From contig NZ_AP023247.1 in NCBI RefSeq assembly GCF_016756535.1, positions 4,650,501-4,714,500 on the forward strand: 64,000 bases of DNA, read 5' to 3'. A model generated the notes under the pieces. The model was not told the origin of the DNA and searched no databases. It saw nothing but the letters and a program-made list of their open reading frames with translations. Made by a program: the position numbers and the translations under genes. The stretch comes from Mesorhizobium sp. 131-2-1 (GTDB lineage Bacteria; Pseudomonadota; Alphaproteobacteria; Rhizobiales; Rhizobiaceae). Positions 44,880 through 54,525 of this stretch are shown here, in pieces. The number at the start of each line of letters is the position of its first letter. The stretch's first letter is position 1.

Positions 44880-45812
44880 TTACGCCGCCTCGCGCTTCAA
44901 CGCCTGCGCCATGCAGTGGATGCCGCCGCCGGTCTTGGAGATCTCGCTCATGTCGACGGCCGCGACCTCGAAGCCCCGCGCCCTCAACTGGCCGATCAGC
45001 GTCTGGCTCGAGGTCGGCGCGATCACCCTGTCCTTGCCGAGCGACATGAAGTTGCAGCCGAGCGCCATCGTGTCCTGGAAGGGCACGTCGATGATCTCGT
45101 GGCCCTTGCCTTTCAGCCAGTCGACGATGCCGGGCTCGGTGCAGGCGAGGCAGACCGCTGTGAGTTTTTCGGCAATCGGCACGACCATCAGGTCGATATG
45201 GACATAGTATTCGTCGATGAAGGCGATGCGGGTCTCCCAGCCTTCCTTGTCGAACCAGGCCTGCACCTGGCGGGCGCCCTCCTCCTGGGTGCGTGCGCCG
45301 CCGCAGCCGATCAGGACCACGCCGTCCTCGATGACGTTGAAGTCGCCGCCCTCGAAGGTGCCGGCGGTGACCATGTCGTAGATCGGGATGCCGAGCTTTT
45401 CATAGGTGCGGATGGCGGCATAGTTCTCGCCGCGCCGCCACCAATTGGCCATGGCGGTGATGATGGCGCCGTAAGGGGTCATGACGCTGGAGTCGCGCGA
45501 ATAGACCTGCATGGGCAGTTCCGGCGTCGGCTCGTGCCAGTGGATGTTGACGCCGAAATGCTCGTAGGCCGCGACCAGGTCCTTATGCTGCGCCTGGGCG
45601 ATCTGGACGTTGCAGGGCGCCTCGCGCAGATGTTTTCTCGACAGCGAGCTGGTCGACAGATGGCGCAGGAAATTCGGCGAGCCGAGCAGAACGTCGGTCA
45701 AGACATCGGTCTCGTTGGCGAAGCCCCAGGCGGTCAGCGGCTCGGTGCCGCCGGCCGGGTTGCGGCGCTGCAACGAGAACGGTTCGGCGACGATGCGGTC
45801 ATGGACGGTCAT
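44880..45812 (-). CDS. amidinotransferase/dimethylarginine hydrolase family protein
   Basis: A 310-residue member of the guanidino-group-modifying enzyme family (arginine deiminase, DDAH, amidinotransferase). Conserved points: MQVYSRDSSVMTPYGAII, GTFEGGDFNVIEDGVVLIG, DEYYVHIDLMVVPI (catalytic His) and the active Cys in GGGIHCMAQAL. It should cleave or transfer the amidino group of arginine or a derivative. It is on the same strand as, and 31 bases after, the M20 hydrolase. The start is the ATG of MTVHDRI. Confidence 0.85.
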   Translation of the reverse strand: MTVHDRIVAEPFSLQRRNPAGGTEPLTAWGFANETDVLTDVLLGSPNFLRHLSTSSLSRKHLREAPCNVQIAQAQHKDLVAAYEHFGVNIHWHEPTPELPMQVYSRDSSVMTPYGAIITAMANWWRRGENYAAIRTYEKLGIPIYDMVTAGTFEGGDFNVIEDGVVLIGCGGARTQEEGARQVQAWFDKEGWETRIAFIDEYYVHIDLMVVPIAEKLTAVCLACTEPGIVDWLKGKGHEIIDVPFQDTMALGCNFMSLGKDRVIAPTSSQTLIGQLRARGFEVAAVDMSEISKTGGGIHCMAQALKREAA

Positions 45813-45843
45813 GGGGTTCTCCTCGAACTGAAAGAGTTGCGTG

Positions 45844-47436
45844 TCATGCGGTGGAAGCGGCCGGGATCCACCAGTCGCGCCCTCGCGCGGTGGTGACATA
45901 TTCCGGCCAGCGGAAGTTGATCGGCGGTTCGTAGTCGCAGAGCGGCGCGGTCCAGTTCGAGCCTCCGACACCGCCGCCGGTGCGGGCAACGAACTCGTCC
46001 ATGGCGGCGTCGCGTGCGGCCTTGTCCTCGAGCAGGCGGAGCGCCGTCAGCGCGACCGTCTTCGAAGCGCAGGTCACCATCGGATCGATGGTGGCGGCAA
46101 TGCCGCCGAGCGCATTCATCACCCAGGCCGGATAGGCCTGGCCGTTCGCGGAACGCAGCGCCGGACGGGCGACATAGAAGCGTGCGGTCGGCGCGTGCCA
46201 GCTCATGTCGGTGTAGTCGTCCGAGGTCGAATTGGTTTGCGACGGCGGCAGGTGGCGGCGCAGGATCGCCTCTGCCTCCTGTGGCGAAACCAGCCGCTCC
46301 AGCTCGTCGATGAACGGGTTCTCCGTCGCCTTGCCGCCGGCATTGACCTGGATCTCGCGCGCGATGGCTCTCGCCGCCTCGTCCCAGCGCGGCGGCCCGA
46401 CGGTCGAAAGCGCCTGATACGTGATGTCGGCCATGGCGTGATTGGCAAGGCCCGGTCGCGACTTCGAGACCCAGTGGCGCTCAAAACGGCAGCCGCTGAT
46501 CGCAGCGGCGGCCGCCGCATTGCGGTCGAGCACCGCGGTAACCTGCTCGGCCATGGCAATGGTAGGCACGCGGATCATGTACTGGATCTCGGCCATGCCC
46601 GCCGGCAGATTGTCGGCCGTCGCCTGGCCGGCCGTCAGGATCGCCTCGCTGATCGACCAGCCGCCCTGATGCGGCAGCATGGAATCGCGCAACGCCTTGG
46701 AGGCCATGTACATCGTCATCAGCGCGTCGTTGGCGCCCGGCGCGCGGACCGCAGAATGCGCCTGCGGGATCGGCGCGCCATCGCTTGCGCGAACCCAGTT
46801 TTCGGGCTCGTCGCAAATGAAGCGGTAGATCATCGCGTAAGCGGCGCCGCAATGCGTGTCCCAGCGCGCCGTGTTGCAGAGCGGCAGCATGTAGAAGGGA
46901 TGGAAGGAGATCATGCCGGCAAGGCCGTCATAATAGCCCCTTGCGGCATGGATCGGCTTCGAACCCCTCACCTTTTCCGCCGGTTCGCCGGTAAAGCGCA
47001 GCGTGCCCTGAATGCCGTGGCGCTGCATCGCCGCCTTTGCGGCGAGCAGCCCGCCGAGGCTGACGATGCCCAGCCCTGAATGCGGATCGGTATGGCCGCC
47101 GGCCTCGAAGCCGAGGCCCGGGCGCGGCCGCTTCACCGTGGCGGCATCCTGGCAGTTGCCGGGCACGGCGTCGTATTCGGCATACATGCCGACGGTCGGG
47201 CCGGCGCCGTTCGTCCAGTGAGCACAAAAGGCGGTCGGCATGCCGGCCGAGCCTTCCTCGACCGAAAAGCCTTCCTGTCTCAGCCGTTCGACATACCAGG
47301 CGGCCGACTGGTACTCGCGCCAGGCGGTCTCGCCGAAGTCGAAGATGGTCCGCGTCCATGCCGACAGCGACGGCTGGATGTCGTCGAGGCAGGCAACCGC
47401 GGTCGCTTGCGCCGATGTCGTCAGCGGTTTCTCCAT
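45844..47436 (-). CDS. M20-family amidohydrolase (AbgB-like)
   Basis: A 530-residue metal-dependent amidohydrolase. It has the M20 elements GMYAEYDAVPG, the zinc region FEAGGHTDPHSGLG, TGEPAEKVRGSKP and a dimerisation lid domain; AbgA/AbgB-type enzymes cleave an amide between an acyl group and an amino acid. MEKPLTTS was taken as start. It is divergent from a LysR gene and precedes the amidinotransferase-family gene in an operon, so its product may be an arginine-type amino acid. Confidence 0.86.
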   Translation of the reverse strand: MEKPLTTSAQATAVACLDDIQPSLSAWTRTIFDFGETAWREYQSAAWYVERLRQEGFSVEEGSAGMPTAFCAHWTNGAGPTVGMYAEYDAVPGNCQDAATVKRPRPGLGFEAGGHTDPHSGLGIVSLGGLLAAKAAMQRHGIQGTLRFTGEPAEKVRGSKPIHAARGYYDGLAGMISFHPFYMLPLCNTARWDTHCGAAYAMIYRFICDEPENWVRASDGAPIPQAHSAVRAPGANDALMTMYMASKALRDSMLPHQGGWSISEAILTAGQATADNLPAGMAEIQYMIRVPTIAMAEQVTAVLDRNAAAAAAISGCRFERHWVSKSRPGLANHAMADITYQALSTVGPPRWDEAARAIAREIQVNAGGKATENPFIDELERLVSPQEAEAILRRHLPPSQTNSTSDDYTDMSWHAPTARFYVARPALRSANGQAYPAWVMNALGGIAATIDPMVTCASKTVALTALRLLEDKAARDAAMDEFVARTGGGVGGSNWTAPLCDYEPPINFRWPEYVTTARGRDWWIPAASTA

Positions 47437-47518
47437 GGCCAGAAGAAAGCAGTGAAGCGGCTTTTCAAAAAGTGATATGTTTTCCCGGTTCGTGCAAATT
47501 CGGTTCACCTGAGGTCCC

Positions 47519-48415
47519 TTGCGCATACCTTCCACCCAGGCGCTTCGCGCCCTCGACAGCTTCGCCCGTCATGGCAGCGTCTGGCGCGCCGCCGACGAAC
47601 TTCACCTCACTCGCAGCGCCGTCTCGCATCAGCTCCGCCTGCTCGAACGCGACCTCGGCTTCGACCTGCTGGAGCGCATCGGCAAGGGCGTCGCGCTCAC
47701 CCCGCGCGGCCAGCGCTACGCCAGCGACGTGCGCAAGGCGCTGACCGTTCTGGGCGACGCGGTGGGTCGCAATGCCGGCACCGGCGTCGGCGGCTCATTC
47801 GCCGTCTCCTGCACGCCGGGCTTCGCCTCGCTGTTCCTTTGCACCCATATCGGCGAGTTCCGGCAGATGTATCCGGACGTCGCGCTGCACATCCTGACGC
47901 CGAGGCGCCTCGACGACGTCAGCAATCCAGACGCCGATGCCTTCATCGCTTTCGGCGTCGGCAACTGGCCAAACCGCGCGGCCGAGCTTTTGTGCGAGAT
48001 CTCGTTCACGCCGCTCTGCAGCCCGACGCTGCTCAACAAGGTCGGCGGCTTTTCCAAGCCCGCCGACGTGCTGCGCGCCAACCTCCTGCATCTCGGCGAC
48101 ACCGAGGACTGGGCGCGCTGGCTGGCGCTCTCCAAGGTGGAAAATCCGGATACCGAGGGCGGCATCTTCTTTTCCGACATGAACCTCGTCTTCTCGGCGG
48201 CGATCGCCGGCCAGGGCATCGCCATGGGCGACGAGCTGACCAGCCGCAAGGCGCTGAACGAGGGCCGCCTGGTGCGACCCTTCGACATCGCGATCAAATC
48301 GCCGCGTTCGTATTTCCTGGTATCGGAACACGCCAAGGCGAGCCACCCGGTGCTGCAGGCGTTCGGCGGGTGGTTGCGGTCGAAGCTTTCGGAGAACCGG
48401 GTCGGGCCGTATTGA
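47519..48415 (+). CDS. LysR-family regulator (GcvA-like)
   Basis: A 298-residue LysR protein from TTG at 47519. The winged helix is RALDSFARHGSVWRAADELHLTRSAVSHQLRLLERDLGF; the effector domain fills the rest. It lies between a divergent two-gene degradation operon and a four-gene ABC importer on its own strand, so it may control both. The inducer is probably the transported compound. Confidence 0.9.
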   Translation: MRIPSTQALRALDSFARHGSVWRAADELHLTRSAVSHQLRLLERDLGFDLLERIGKGVALTPRGQRYASDVRKALTVLGDAVGRNAGTGVGGSFAVSCTPGFASLFLCTHIGEFRQMYPDVALHILTPRRLDDVSNPDADAFIAFGVGNWPNRAAELLCEISFTPLCSPTLLNKVGGFSKPADVLRANLLHLGDTEDWARWLALSKVENPDTEGGIFFSDMNLVFSAAIAGQGIAMGDELTSRKALNEGRLVRPFDIAIKSPRSYFLVSEHAKASHPVLQAFGGWLRSKLSENRVGPY

Positions 48416-48571
48416 AGCGATACGGCGGACGCGTGTGCGACGCAGCGCCGACCTTTCCGCCCAAACCCGCCCAGACGTGAATCAAATTTGCCGATCAGGC
48501 GAAAACTATTCGGTTGCGGTGAGCCATCGCCGTGCCCTACGATTTCACCCAGCCACCAAGGAAGAGGCAGG

Positions 48572-49666
48572 ATGCAGCAACCCGGCCGGGCCGCAGAGAT
48601 CAAGGCGAACGGGATCGGCAAGAGCTTCGGCTCGTTCCGTGCGCTGGACAATCTGACGCTCGATATCGGCCGCGGCGAGTTCCTGACGCTGCTCGGGCCG
48701 TCGGGCTCCGGTAAGACGACCTTCCTGATGATCCTCGCCGGTTTCGTGCAGCCGACTGAAGGGCGCCTGTTCAGCGATGGCGTCGACATCACCGATCGGC
48801 CGGCCGAACAGCGCGCCGCCGGCATGGTGTTCCAGGGCTATGCGCTGTTCCCGCATATGAGCGTCGAGCAGAACATCGCCTTCCCGCTCAAGGTGCGCAA
48901 GAAACCGGCCGCCGAGATCAAGCGCCGCGTCGCCGAGATGGTCGAGCGCGTCGGGCTGAAGGGCCACGAGACGAAATTGCCGGCGCAGCTTTCCGGCGGC
49001 CAGCAGCAGCGCGTGGCGCTGGCCCGGGCGCTGGTGTTCGAGCCGGGCGTGCTTCTGCTCGACGAGCCGTTCTCGGCGCTGGACAAGAGCCTGCGTGGCC
49101 AGATGCAGGCCGAGATGAAGCGGCTGCACCAGGAGACAGGCACCACCTTCGTCTTCGTCACCCACGACCAGAGCGAGGCGCTGGCGCTGTCGTCGCGCGT
49201 CGCCATCTTCAACCATGGCAAGCTGTTGCAGGTCGGCAGGCCGGACGAGGTCTACGACCGGCCGGCCAACCGCTTCGTCGCCGAATTCCTGGGCGAGATA
49301 AACATGCTGCCGGTGAAGGGCGTGACGCCCGCCGACAACGGCGCAGTCGGCCTTTGCGAAGACCGCGCTGTCAGCATGCGCTGCAAGGCCGAGGCGGTCA
49401 AAGGCGACGCCATCCTGGCGATCCGCCCCGAGCACATGTCGATCGCGCGCGAGGCGGCAGTGGGCGAGAACGGCATCGCCGCGACGGCGATCGCCTCCAC
49501 CTACCTGGGTGCCGCGACCAGGCTCGATCTCACGACGCGGCAAGGCTCGAAGGTCACGGTTTCGGTGCCGAACGAAGTAGCGGCCGCGGCGCTCAGCAAG
49601 GGCAATTCCGTCTGGCTGACCTGGCCAGCCGAAAAAGGTTTCCTCCTTCCGGACGGAGGGCAATGA
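48572..49666 (+). CDS. polyamine-type ABC importer, ATPase (PotA-like)
   Basis: A 364-residue ATPase. Walker A GPSGSGKTT, Q-loop FQGYALFPHMSV, signature LSGGQQQRVALARAL, Walker B VLLLDEPFSALD and His switch THDQ are complete; the C-terminal TOBE domain (about 280-355) is regulatory. It powers the permeases at 50868 and 51706. Start ATG follows AAGGAAGAGG. Importers of this type take up polyamines, or other cationic compounds in rhizobia. Confidence 0.92.
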   Translation: MQQPGRAAEIKANGIGKSFGSFRALDNLTLDIGRGEFLTLLGPSGSGKTTFLMILAGFVQPTEGRLFSDGVDITDRPAEQRAAGMVFQGYALFPHMSVEQNIAFPLKVRKKPAAEIKRRVAEMVERVGLKGHETKLPAQLSGGQQQRVALARALVFEPGVLLLDEPFSALDKSLRGQMQAEMKRLHQETGTTFVFVTHDQSEALALSSRVAIFNHGKLLQVGRPDEVYDRPANRFVAEFLGEINMLPVKGVTPADNGAVGLCEDRAVSMRCKAEAVKGDAILAIRPEHMSIAREAAVGENGIAATAIASTYLGAATRLDLTTRQGSKVTVSVPNEVAAAALSKGNSVWLTWPAEKGFLLPDGGQ

Positions 49667-49732
49667 GCGCCGCTGCGGCCTGACCTCGCCGCACCGGTTT
49701 TTGGAATATCAACGACAACAAGGGGAACTGAC

Positions 49733-50845
49733 ATGACCGATACCAAGAAACACGCAATGGAATCGCTTGCCGCCAGGGCAAGAAGTGGCGAGATCTCGCG
49801 CCGGCAGTTCGCGCAGCTCGCCGGGCTGGTGCTTGCCGGCACGCCGATGCTCATGCGCTCGACCGGCGCCTTCGCCGCGGCGAAGGAGCTGGTGCTGGTG
49901 AACTGGGGCGGCGACGCCATCACCGCCTATGACGCCGCCTACGGCCAGGCCTTCACCAAGGACACCGGCATCACCGTCAAGATGGACGGCTCGGGCCCGA
50001 CCGAAGGCGCGATCGCGGCGCAGTTCAAGAGCGGCGCGCCGACCTGGGACCTCGTCGACGTCGATCCGTTCTCGGCGATCACGCTCGGCGCGCAAGGGAT
50101 GCTCGAGCCGATCGACTACACGGTCGTCGACAAGAAGAAGATGCGCGAGGGTTTCGGCTGGGAATATGCCGCCTCGACCTATTTCTTCTCCTACGTGATC
50201 GCCTACGATTCCGAGAAATACGGCAAGGACGCCCCGACCGGCATGGCCGATTTCTTCGACGTGAAGAAATTCCCGGGCAAGCGCTCGCTCTACAAATGGG
50301 GCGTGTCGAGCTGGGAGGCGGCACTTCTGGCCGACGGTATCGCGCCGGCCTCGCTCTACCCGCTCGATCTGAAGCGCGCGCATGACAAGATCGCCGCCTT
50401 CAAGGAGAACGTCGTCGCCTATTGGGGCGGCGGCGCCGAGAGCCAGAGCGTGCTGCTCAACGGCGAGGCCTCGATGGCGATCGTCTGGTCGACGCGCGCC
50501 TCGCTGATCGAGCAGGACTCCGGCGGCAAGATCAAGTTCATCTGGGACCAGGGCCTGATCTCGCCCGGCGCGCTTGCCGTGCTCAAGAACAACCCCGGCG
50601 GCAAGGACGCGGCGATGAAGTTCATCGCCAGCGCGCAGGACCCGCAAAAGCAGCTGGTGATGTTCGACAAGCTCGGCCAGGGCCCGGCCAATCCGGCCGC
50701 CGACGCACTGATCCCCGCTGACAAGAAGCGCATCAACCCGGTCGACCCCGAGAACATGAAGAAGCAGATCGCGCTCGACATGGAGTGGTACGCCAAGAAC
50801 TACGGCGCCGCGCTCGACGAATACACCAAGATCATCTCCGCCTGA
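49733..50845 (+). CDS. polyamine-type ABC importer, solute-binding protein (PotD-like)
   Basis: A 370-residue exported protein. The N-terminus has a Tat signal (SRRQFAQLAGLVLAG, cleavage near AFAAAKE), then a two-lobed binding fold (VLVNWGGDAITAYDAAYGQAF, GAPTWDLVDVDPF). It delivers the substrate to the permeases. Its gene order (ATPase, binding protein, permease, permease) is the usual Pot arrangement. Confidence 0.92.
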   Translation: MTDTKKHAMESLAARARSGEISRRQFAQLAGLVLAGTPMLMRSTGAFAAAKELVLVNWGGDAITAYDAAYGQAFTKDTGITVKMDGSGPTEGAIAAQFKSGAPTWDLVDVDPFSAITLGAQGMLEPIDYTVVDKKKMREGFGWEYAASTYFFSYVIAYDSEKYGKDAPTGMADFFDVKKFPGKRSLYKWGVSSWEAALLADGIAPASLYPLDLKRAHDKIAAFKENVVAYWGGGAESQSVLLNGEASMAIVWSTRASLIEQDSGGKIKFIWDQGLISPGALAVLKNNPGGKDAAMKFIASAQDPQKQLVMFDKLGQGPANPAADALIPADKKRINPVDPENMKKQIALDMEWYAKNYGAALDEYTKIISA

Positions 50846-50867
50846 CCGGCGGAGACGATCATCTGAC

Positions 50868-51701
50868 ATGAGAGGCACCCTCTCCGACAGGACGGGCGCG
50901 GCGCTGTTGATGGCGCCGCTGCTCCTGTTCCTGATCCTTGCCTATGCCTGGCCCTTCCTCGGCGTGGTGAAGTGGAGCTTCACCTTGCCGACGCCGGGGC
51001 TCGGGCAATATGGCGCCTTGGCCACCGACCCGCTGGTGCAGTCGGTGTTCATCCGCACGCTGCGCATTGCGCTCATCGTCACGCTGGTGTCGGTGACGGC
51101 CGCCTACGCGATCACCGTGGTGTGGGTGCGCGGCAGCCCGGTGCAGCGCGTGCTTGCCGAATTCTGCATCCTGGTGCCGTTCTGGATCTCGGTGCTGACG
51201 CGCGCCTTCGGCTGGGTGGCGCTGCTCTCCAACCGCGGCCTGATCAACACCTGGCTGCAATCGATCGGCTTCATCTCCGAGCCGCTGGCGCTGGTGCGCA
51301 ACGAATTCGGCGTGATCATCGGCATGACGCATTTCCTCATCCCCTTCGCGGTGTTTCCGTTGGCGTCGGCCATGCGCAGCCTCGACGAGCGCGTGCTGCT
51401 CGCGGCGCGCGGGCTGGGCTCCAGCCGCATGCGCACCTTCTGGACGGTGTTCGTTCCGATGACACGCTCCGGCATCATCGGCTCGGCGATGATCGTCTTC
51501 GTCTTCTCGCTGGGCTTCTTCGTCACGCCGGCAATCCTTGGCGGCGGCCGCAGCGTGATGATCGCCGAGCTGATCTATCTCAGGATCTTCCAGAGCCCGG
51601 ACTGGGGGCTGGGCGCGGCGATCAGCGTCGTGCTGGTGATCTTCGTCGGCGCGCTGATGGCGCTGCTCTTCCGCTACGTCAAACCGAAGCAGCTGGTGTA
51701 G
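50868..51701 (+). CDS. polyamine-type ABC importer, permease 1 (PotB-like)
   Basis: A 277-residue inner-membrane protein with six predicted segments and the cytoplasmic coupling loop containing LLAARGLGSSRMRTFWTVFVP, the EAA loop of BPD permeases. It starts 22 bases after the binding-protein gene and ends four bases before permease 2. Confidence 0.92.
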   Translation: MRGTLSDRTGAALLMAPLLLFLILAYAWPFLGVVKWSFTLPTPGLGQYGALATDPLVQSVFIRTLRIALIVTLVSVTAAYAITVVWVRGSPVQRVLAEFCILVPFWISVLTRAFGWVALLSNRGLINTWLQSIGFISEPLALVRNEFGVIIGMTHFLIPFAVFPLASAMRSLDERVLLAARGLGSSRMRTFWTVFVPMTRSGIIGSAMIVFVFSLGFFVTPAILGGGRSVMIAELIYLRIFQSPDWGLGAAISVVLVIFVGALMALLFRYVKPKQLV

Positions 51702-51705
51702 CGCG

Positions 51706-52512
51706 ATGCCGACCTATCGTCCCGGTCCCGTCTCGCTGATCCTCGCCGTGCTGGTGGCGCTGTTCCTGCTTCTGCCGCTGCTGGCCGTCATCCCGGTGTC
51801 GCTGACGCCGAGCAGGATGCTGGCAATGCCGTCGGGCGAGCTGTCGCTGCGCCACTACCGGGCGCTCTACGAGGACCCGCGCTGGATCGATGCCATCCTG
51901 CTGTCGATCCGGATCGGCGTCGTCAGCAGCGCAATCTCCACCATGCTGGCGCTTTGCTTCAGCCTTGGGATCTGGATGTTCCAGCCGCGCTTCACCGCTG
52001 CCCTTGTCGGCTTCGTGCTATTGCCGATGGTGGTGCCGCCGGTGGTCTCGGCGATCACGCTCTACTTCCTGCTGACCTCGATCTCGGGGATGAGCTCGTT
52101 CTTCGGCTACGACACTTGGCTCGGCGTCGCCATGGCGCATTCGGTGATGACAGTGCCCTTCGCCACGGTGCTGATCCTGGTCTCGCTCAGCCAGCTCGAC
52201 CGCCGCATCGACCTTGCCGCGCGCGGCCTCGGCGCCAGCGTCTGGGAGCGCGCCACGCGCATCATCATGCCCAACATCAAGTTCGGCATCGTCACCGCCG
52301 CCCTGCTCTCCTTCGTGCTCTCCTGGGAAGAGATCGGCGTGACTTTGTTCATCACCTCGGTCAACGCCATCACGCTACCCCGCCTGATGTGGATGGGCCT
52401 GCGCGACAACATCGATCCGGCGATCGCCGCGCTGTCGGTGATCCTGATCATCATCACTGTGCTGGTGCTTGCGGTGAGGAGCATAGTAACCAGGCAGCGC
52501 GGGGCGCACTAG
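51706..52512 (+). CDS. polyamine-type ABC importer, permease 2 (PotC-like)
   Basis: A 268-residue inner-membrane protein with six segments; its EAA loop reads DLAARGLGASVWERATRIIMP. The gene follows permease 1 directly. It is the last gene of the importer; the SDR follows after about 120 bases. Confidence 0.92.
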   Translation: MPTYRPGPVSLILAVLVALFLLLPLLAVIPVSLTPSRMLAMPSGELSLRHYRALYEDPRWIDAILLSIRIGVVSSAISTMLALCFSLGIWMFQPRFTAALVGFVLLPMVVPPVVSAITLYFLLTSISGMSSFFGYDTWLGVAMAHSVMTVPFATVLILVSLSQLDRRIDLAARGLGASVWERATRIIMPNIKFGIVTAALLSFVLSWEEIGVTLFITSVNAITLPRLMWMGLRDNIDPAIAALSVILIIITVLVLAVRSIVTRQRGAH

Positions 52513-52640
52513 ACCTCAGCGAGACGTGGCCAACCTGATCAAATCGTCAGGCCATCTGACGCGAGGCGCCCATCTGGTCTGCTCGACTTCACTCACCAAG
52601 CGGCGCTTAGTACACAAGACACTGGCGTTTCATGGAGGTG

Positions 52641-53363
52641 ATGGTGTCGGTGACTTACGACTTTGCCGGCCGAACAGCCATCGTCACAGGTGGCGCTCGC
52701 GGTATCGGTCGAGCGATAGCAGGCAAGCTTGCGTTGAGTGGAGCGGACGTTTGGATCTGGGATATCGAGCCTGTCGAGCTTGAAGGCACACGCTCTCTGT
52801 CGGTGGACGTGACGAAACGCGATAGCATCATGCAAGCGCTGACACTCATGGGCGCAAGCGAAATCGACATTCTCGTGAACAATGCGGGGTGGCTAGGCAG
52901 CTATAAGCCGTTCGAGGAATTCGAACCGGCGGAATGGCAGCGAATCCTGCAGGTCAACCTGCTTGGCACGTTCGAAGTTACGCATCGGGTGCTGCCGCTT
53001 ATGCGACGATCGGGCAAGGGTCGTATCGTCAACATGGGATCCCTTGCCGGTAAAGAGGGACTGCCCAGCCTTGCGGCCTATTCCGCAGCGAGCGCCGGTG
53101 TCATCGCCTTCACCAAAGCGCTGTCGCGGGAGGTCAGCGATACCGATATTCGCGTCAACTGCATCGCTCCGGGTCCGATCGATACCCGCCTTATCCGGGA
53201 CCTCGGCAATGAGACCGTCGACTCAATGATATCGGCAAGTCCGCTGAAGCGGCTTGGCGATCCGAACGAGGTAGCGGCGCTGGTGGTATGGCTTTGCTCG
53301 GATGCCTGCGCGTTCAACACCGGCGCTGTTTTCGATATGTCCGGCGGCCGGGCCCGATACTAG
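52641..53363 (+). CDS. SDR-family oxidoreductase with altered YxxxK motif
   Basis: A 240-residue short-chain dehydrogenase/reductase. The NAD(P) motif TGGARGIG, NNAG and catalytic Ser (NMGSLAG) are normal, and Tyr is present, but the YxxxK box reads YSAASAG, so the lysine position is Ser. Most SDRs need that Lys; some sugar-acid members may use other residues. The start is uncertain among ATG 52632, ATG 52641 and GTG 52650, because GGAGGT at 52635 lies between. It may belong to the importer operon. Confidence 0.85.
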   Translation: MVSVTYDFAGRTAIVTGGARGIGRAIAGKLALSGADVWIWDIEPVELEGTRSLSVDVTKRDSIMQALTLMGASEIDILVNNAGWLGSYKPFEEFEPAEWQRILQVNLLGTFEVTHRVLPLMRRSGKGRIVNMGSLAGKEGLPSLAAYSAASAGVIAFTKALSREVSDTDIRVNCIAPGPIDTRLIRDLGNETVDSMISASPLKRLGDPNEVAALVVWLCSDACAFNTGAVFDMSGGRARY

Positions 53364-53741
53364 CAGAGATAGTTTTCTTGTGGCTGAGCCGGACGGCCAC
53401 CGTTGCCAATCCTGCCTGGCCGTGCGCAGCATTATCTCCAGACGCCACGCGGCGCGAGGGCGCCATGCCCGTCTGGCGACTTTCCATCTAGGCCAAAAGG
53501 CAAGGAGGCCCGCCGGTTAGCGAGCCTCCTTAGGCTCTGTGGGATTTGAACCTTCATGTGATCCGGGGGTATGGATCGGGAAGCAGCCTAGCCGATATGG
53601 CTCCGCCGCACGATTTACAAATTCGTAAGCTTCGGCGGAGGGAACCGTCAGACACAGCTTCGAGCACCGGCCTGGAAGGCCGGTGCTCTGCTCGCAGATC
53701 GCAAGGCTGCCCGGCGCGGCGGGGGCGCCAGGCTACCTGTT
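53364..53741. other. intergenic region between convergent SDR and ArsR genes
   Basis: About 380 bases without a convincing frame. A strong hairpin lies at 53502. A stretch near 53535-53555 recalls a tRNA T-arm in the minus direction but has no matching acceptor stem. Confidence 0.4.
53502..53531. terminator. AAGGAGGC/GCCTCCTT hairpin
   Basis: AAGGAGGC, a 14-base loop, then GCCTCCTT. It is a perfect eight-base stem between the convergent SDR and ArsR genes. The following T-run is weak, but position favours a terminator. Confidence 0.55.
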
Positions 53742-54113
53742 TCAGGCCGCCTGCGGCCGGCGCTGCCTTTCGGCGACATACTGCCGGTGCTGACCAGCGA
53801 GCGGGCGCTCCGTCGCCAGCAGGCCATCGAGCAAGGCGAGCAGCTCGCGCGCCGCGGTCGACTTGCAGGAATAGTAGACCATCTGCCGGTCGCGGCGGGT
53901 TTCGACCAGGCCAAACCTGCGCAGCTTCGCAAGATGCTGCGACAGGGCAGACTGGCTGAGATCGACCTTCTCGGCGAGAGTGCCCACCGAGAGTTCGCCC
54001 GCAGCCAGATAGTTCATGATCAAAAGCCGCTTCCCGTTGCCCATCACGGTCAGAAACGCTGCCGCGGTTTCGGCGTTGGAAGTGAGTTCCTTCGAGACCA
54101 TCGATTTCCCCAT
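53742..54113 (-). CDS. ArsR-family transcriptional regulator
   Basis: A 123-residue winged-helix regulator (LIMNYLAAGELSVGTLAEKVDLSQSALSQHLAKLRRFGLVETRR, then DRQMVYYSCKS). Only one Cys in the wing region is seen, so it lacks the CxC metal site of ArsR and more likely resembles redox- or sulphide-sensing relatives. It stands alone; target unknown. Confidence 0.88.
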   Translation of the reverse strand: MGKSMVSKELTSNAETAAAFLTVMGNGKRLLIMNYLAAGELSVGTLAEKVDLSQSALSQHLAKLRRFGLVETRRDRQMVYYSCKSTAARELLALLDGLLATERPLAGQHRQYVAERQRRPQAA

Positions 54114-54525
54114 GCTTCGTGCTCTTCCGAAGCCACGGGGGCAATGGCATCAGACATCCAGAGCGTTACCTGAGCCAACCATCCCGACGAAGTCGGAACT
54201 GTGCTCTGCTTCTTGTATTGACCATGATCCTTCTCGAAAAACCGGTTGCCACCATTCGGGATCATGGCCGGGACGTCCTGCGCGCCTTGGAAAGCGGCGC
54301 AAGCCGGCGCAGATTCGCAGACTTCCGAACCAGCGCTACCAAGAAGTACCAGCACGGCGCTCTTTCAGCAAGAATATAACGATTTCTTGCGCCGCATTTG
54401 CGGCGCCCCGCCCGTTTCAAGGCGGCCGCGCGAAGGCCGCAGGAGCGGCCAAGGCGACCTCACGCCCTATTGAGACGGGCAATGAAACCCGACGGCCCTT
54501 TCTGCGTTTTAGCTGGTTGAAGGCA
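54114..54525. other. intergenic region, possible short frame
   Basis: About 410 bases between ArsR and DUF982 genes. A 51-codon plus-strand frame begins at 54223 (ATG ATC CTT CTC) but has no ribosome binding site or family likeness. Otherwise nothing recognised. Confidence 0.3.

Noticed and set aside
53533..53600. tRNA-like T-loop (GGTTCAAATCCCACA on the minus strand)
   Set aside because: The flanking bases do not form an acceptor stem or an anticodon arm, and the T-stem itself does not pair. No tRNA is called.
54223..54378. 51-codon frame in the ArsR/DUF982 gap
   Set aside because: No ribosome binding site, no homologous pattern; mentioned only as part of the intergenic region.
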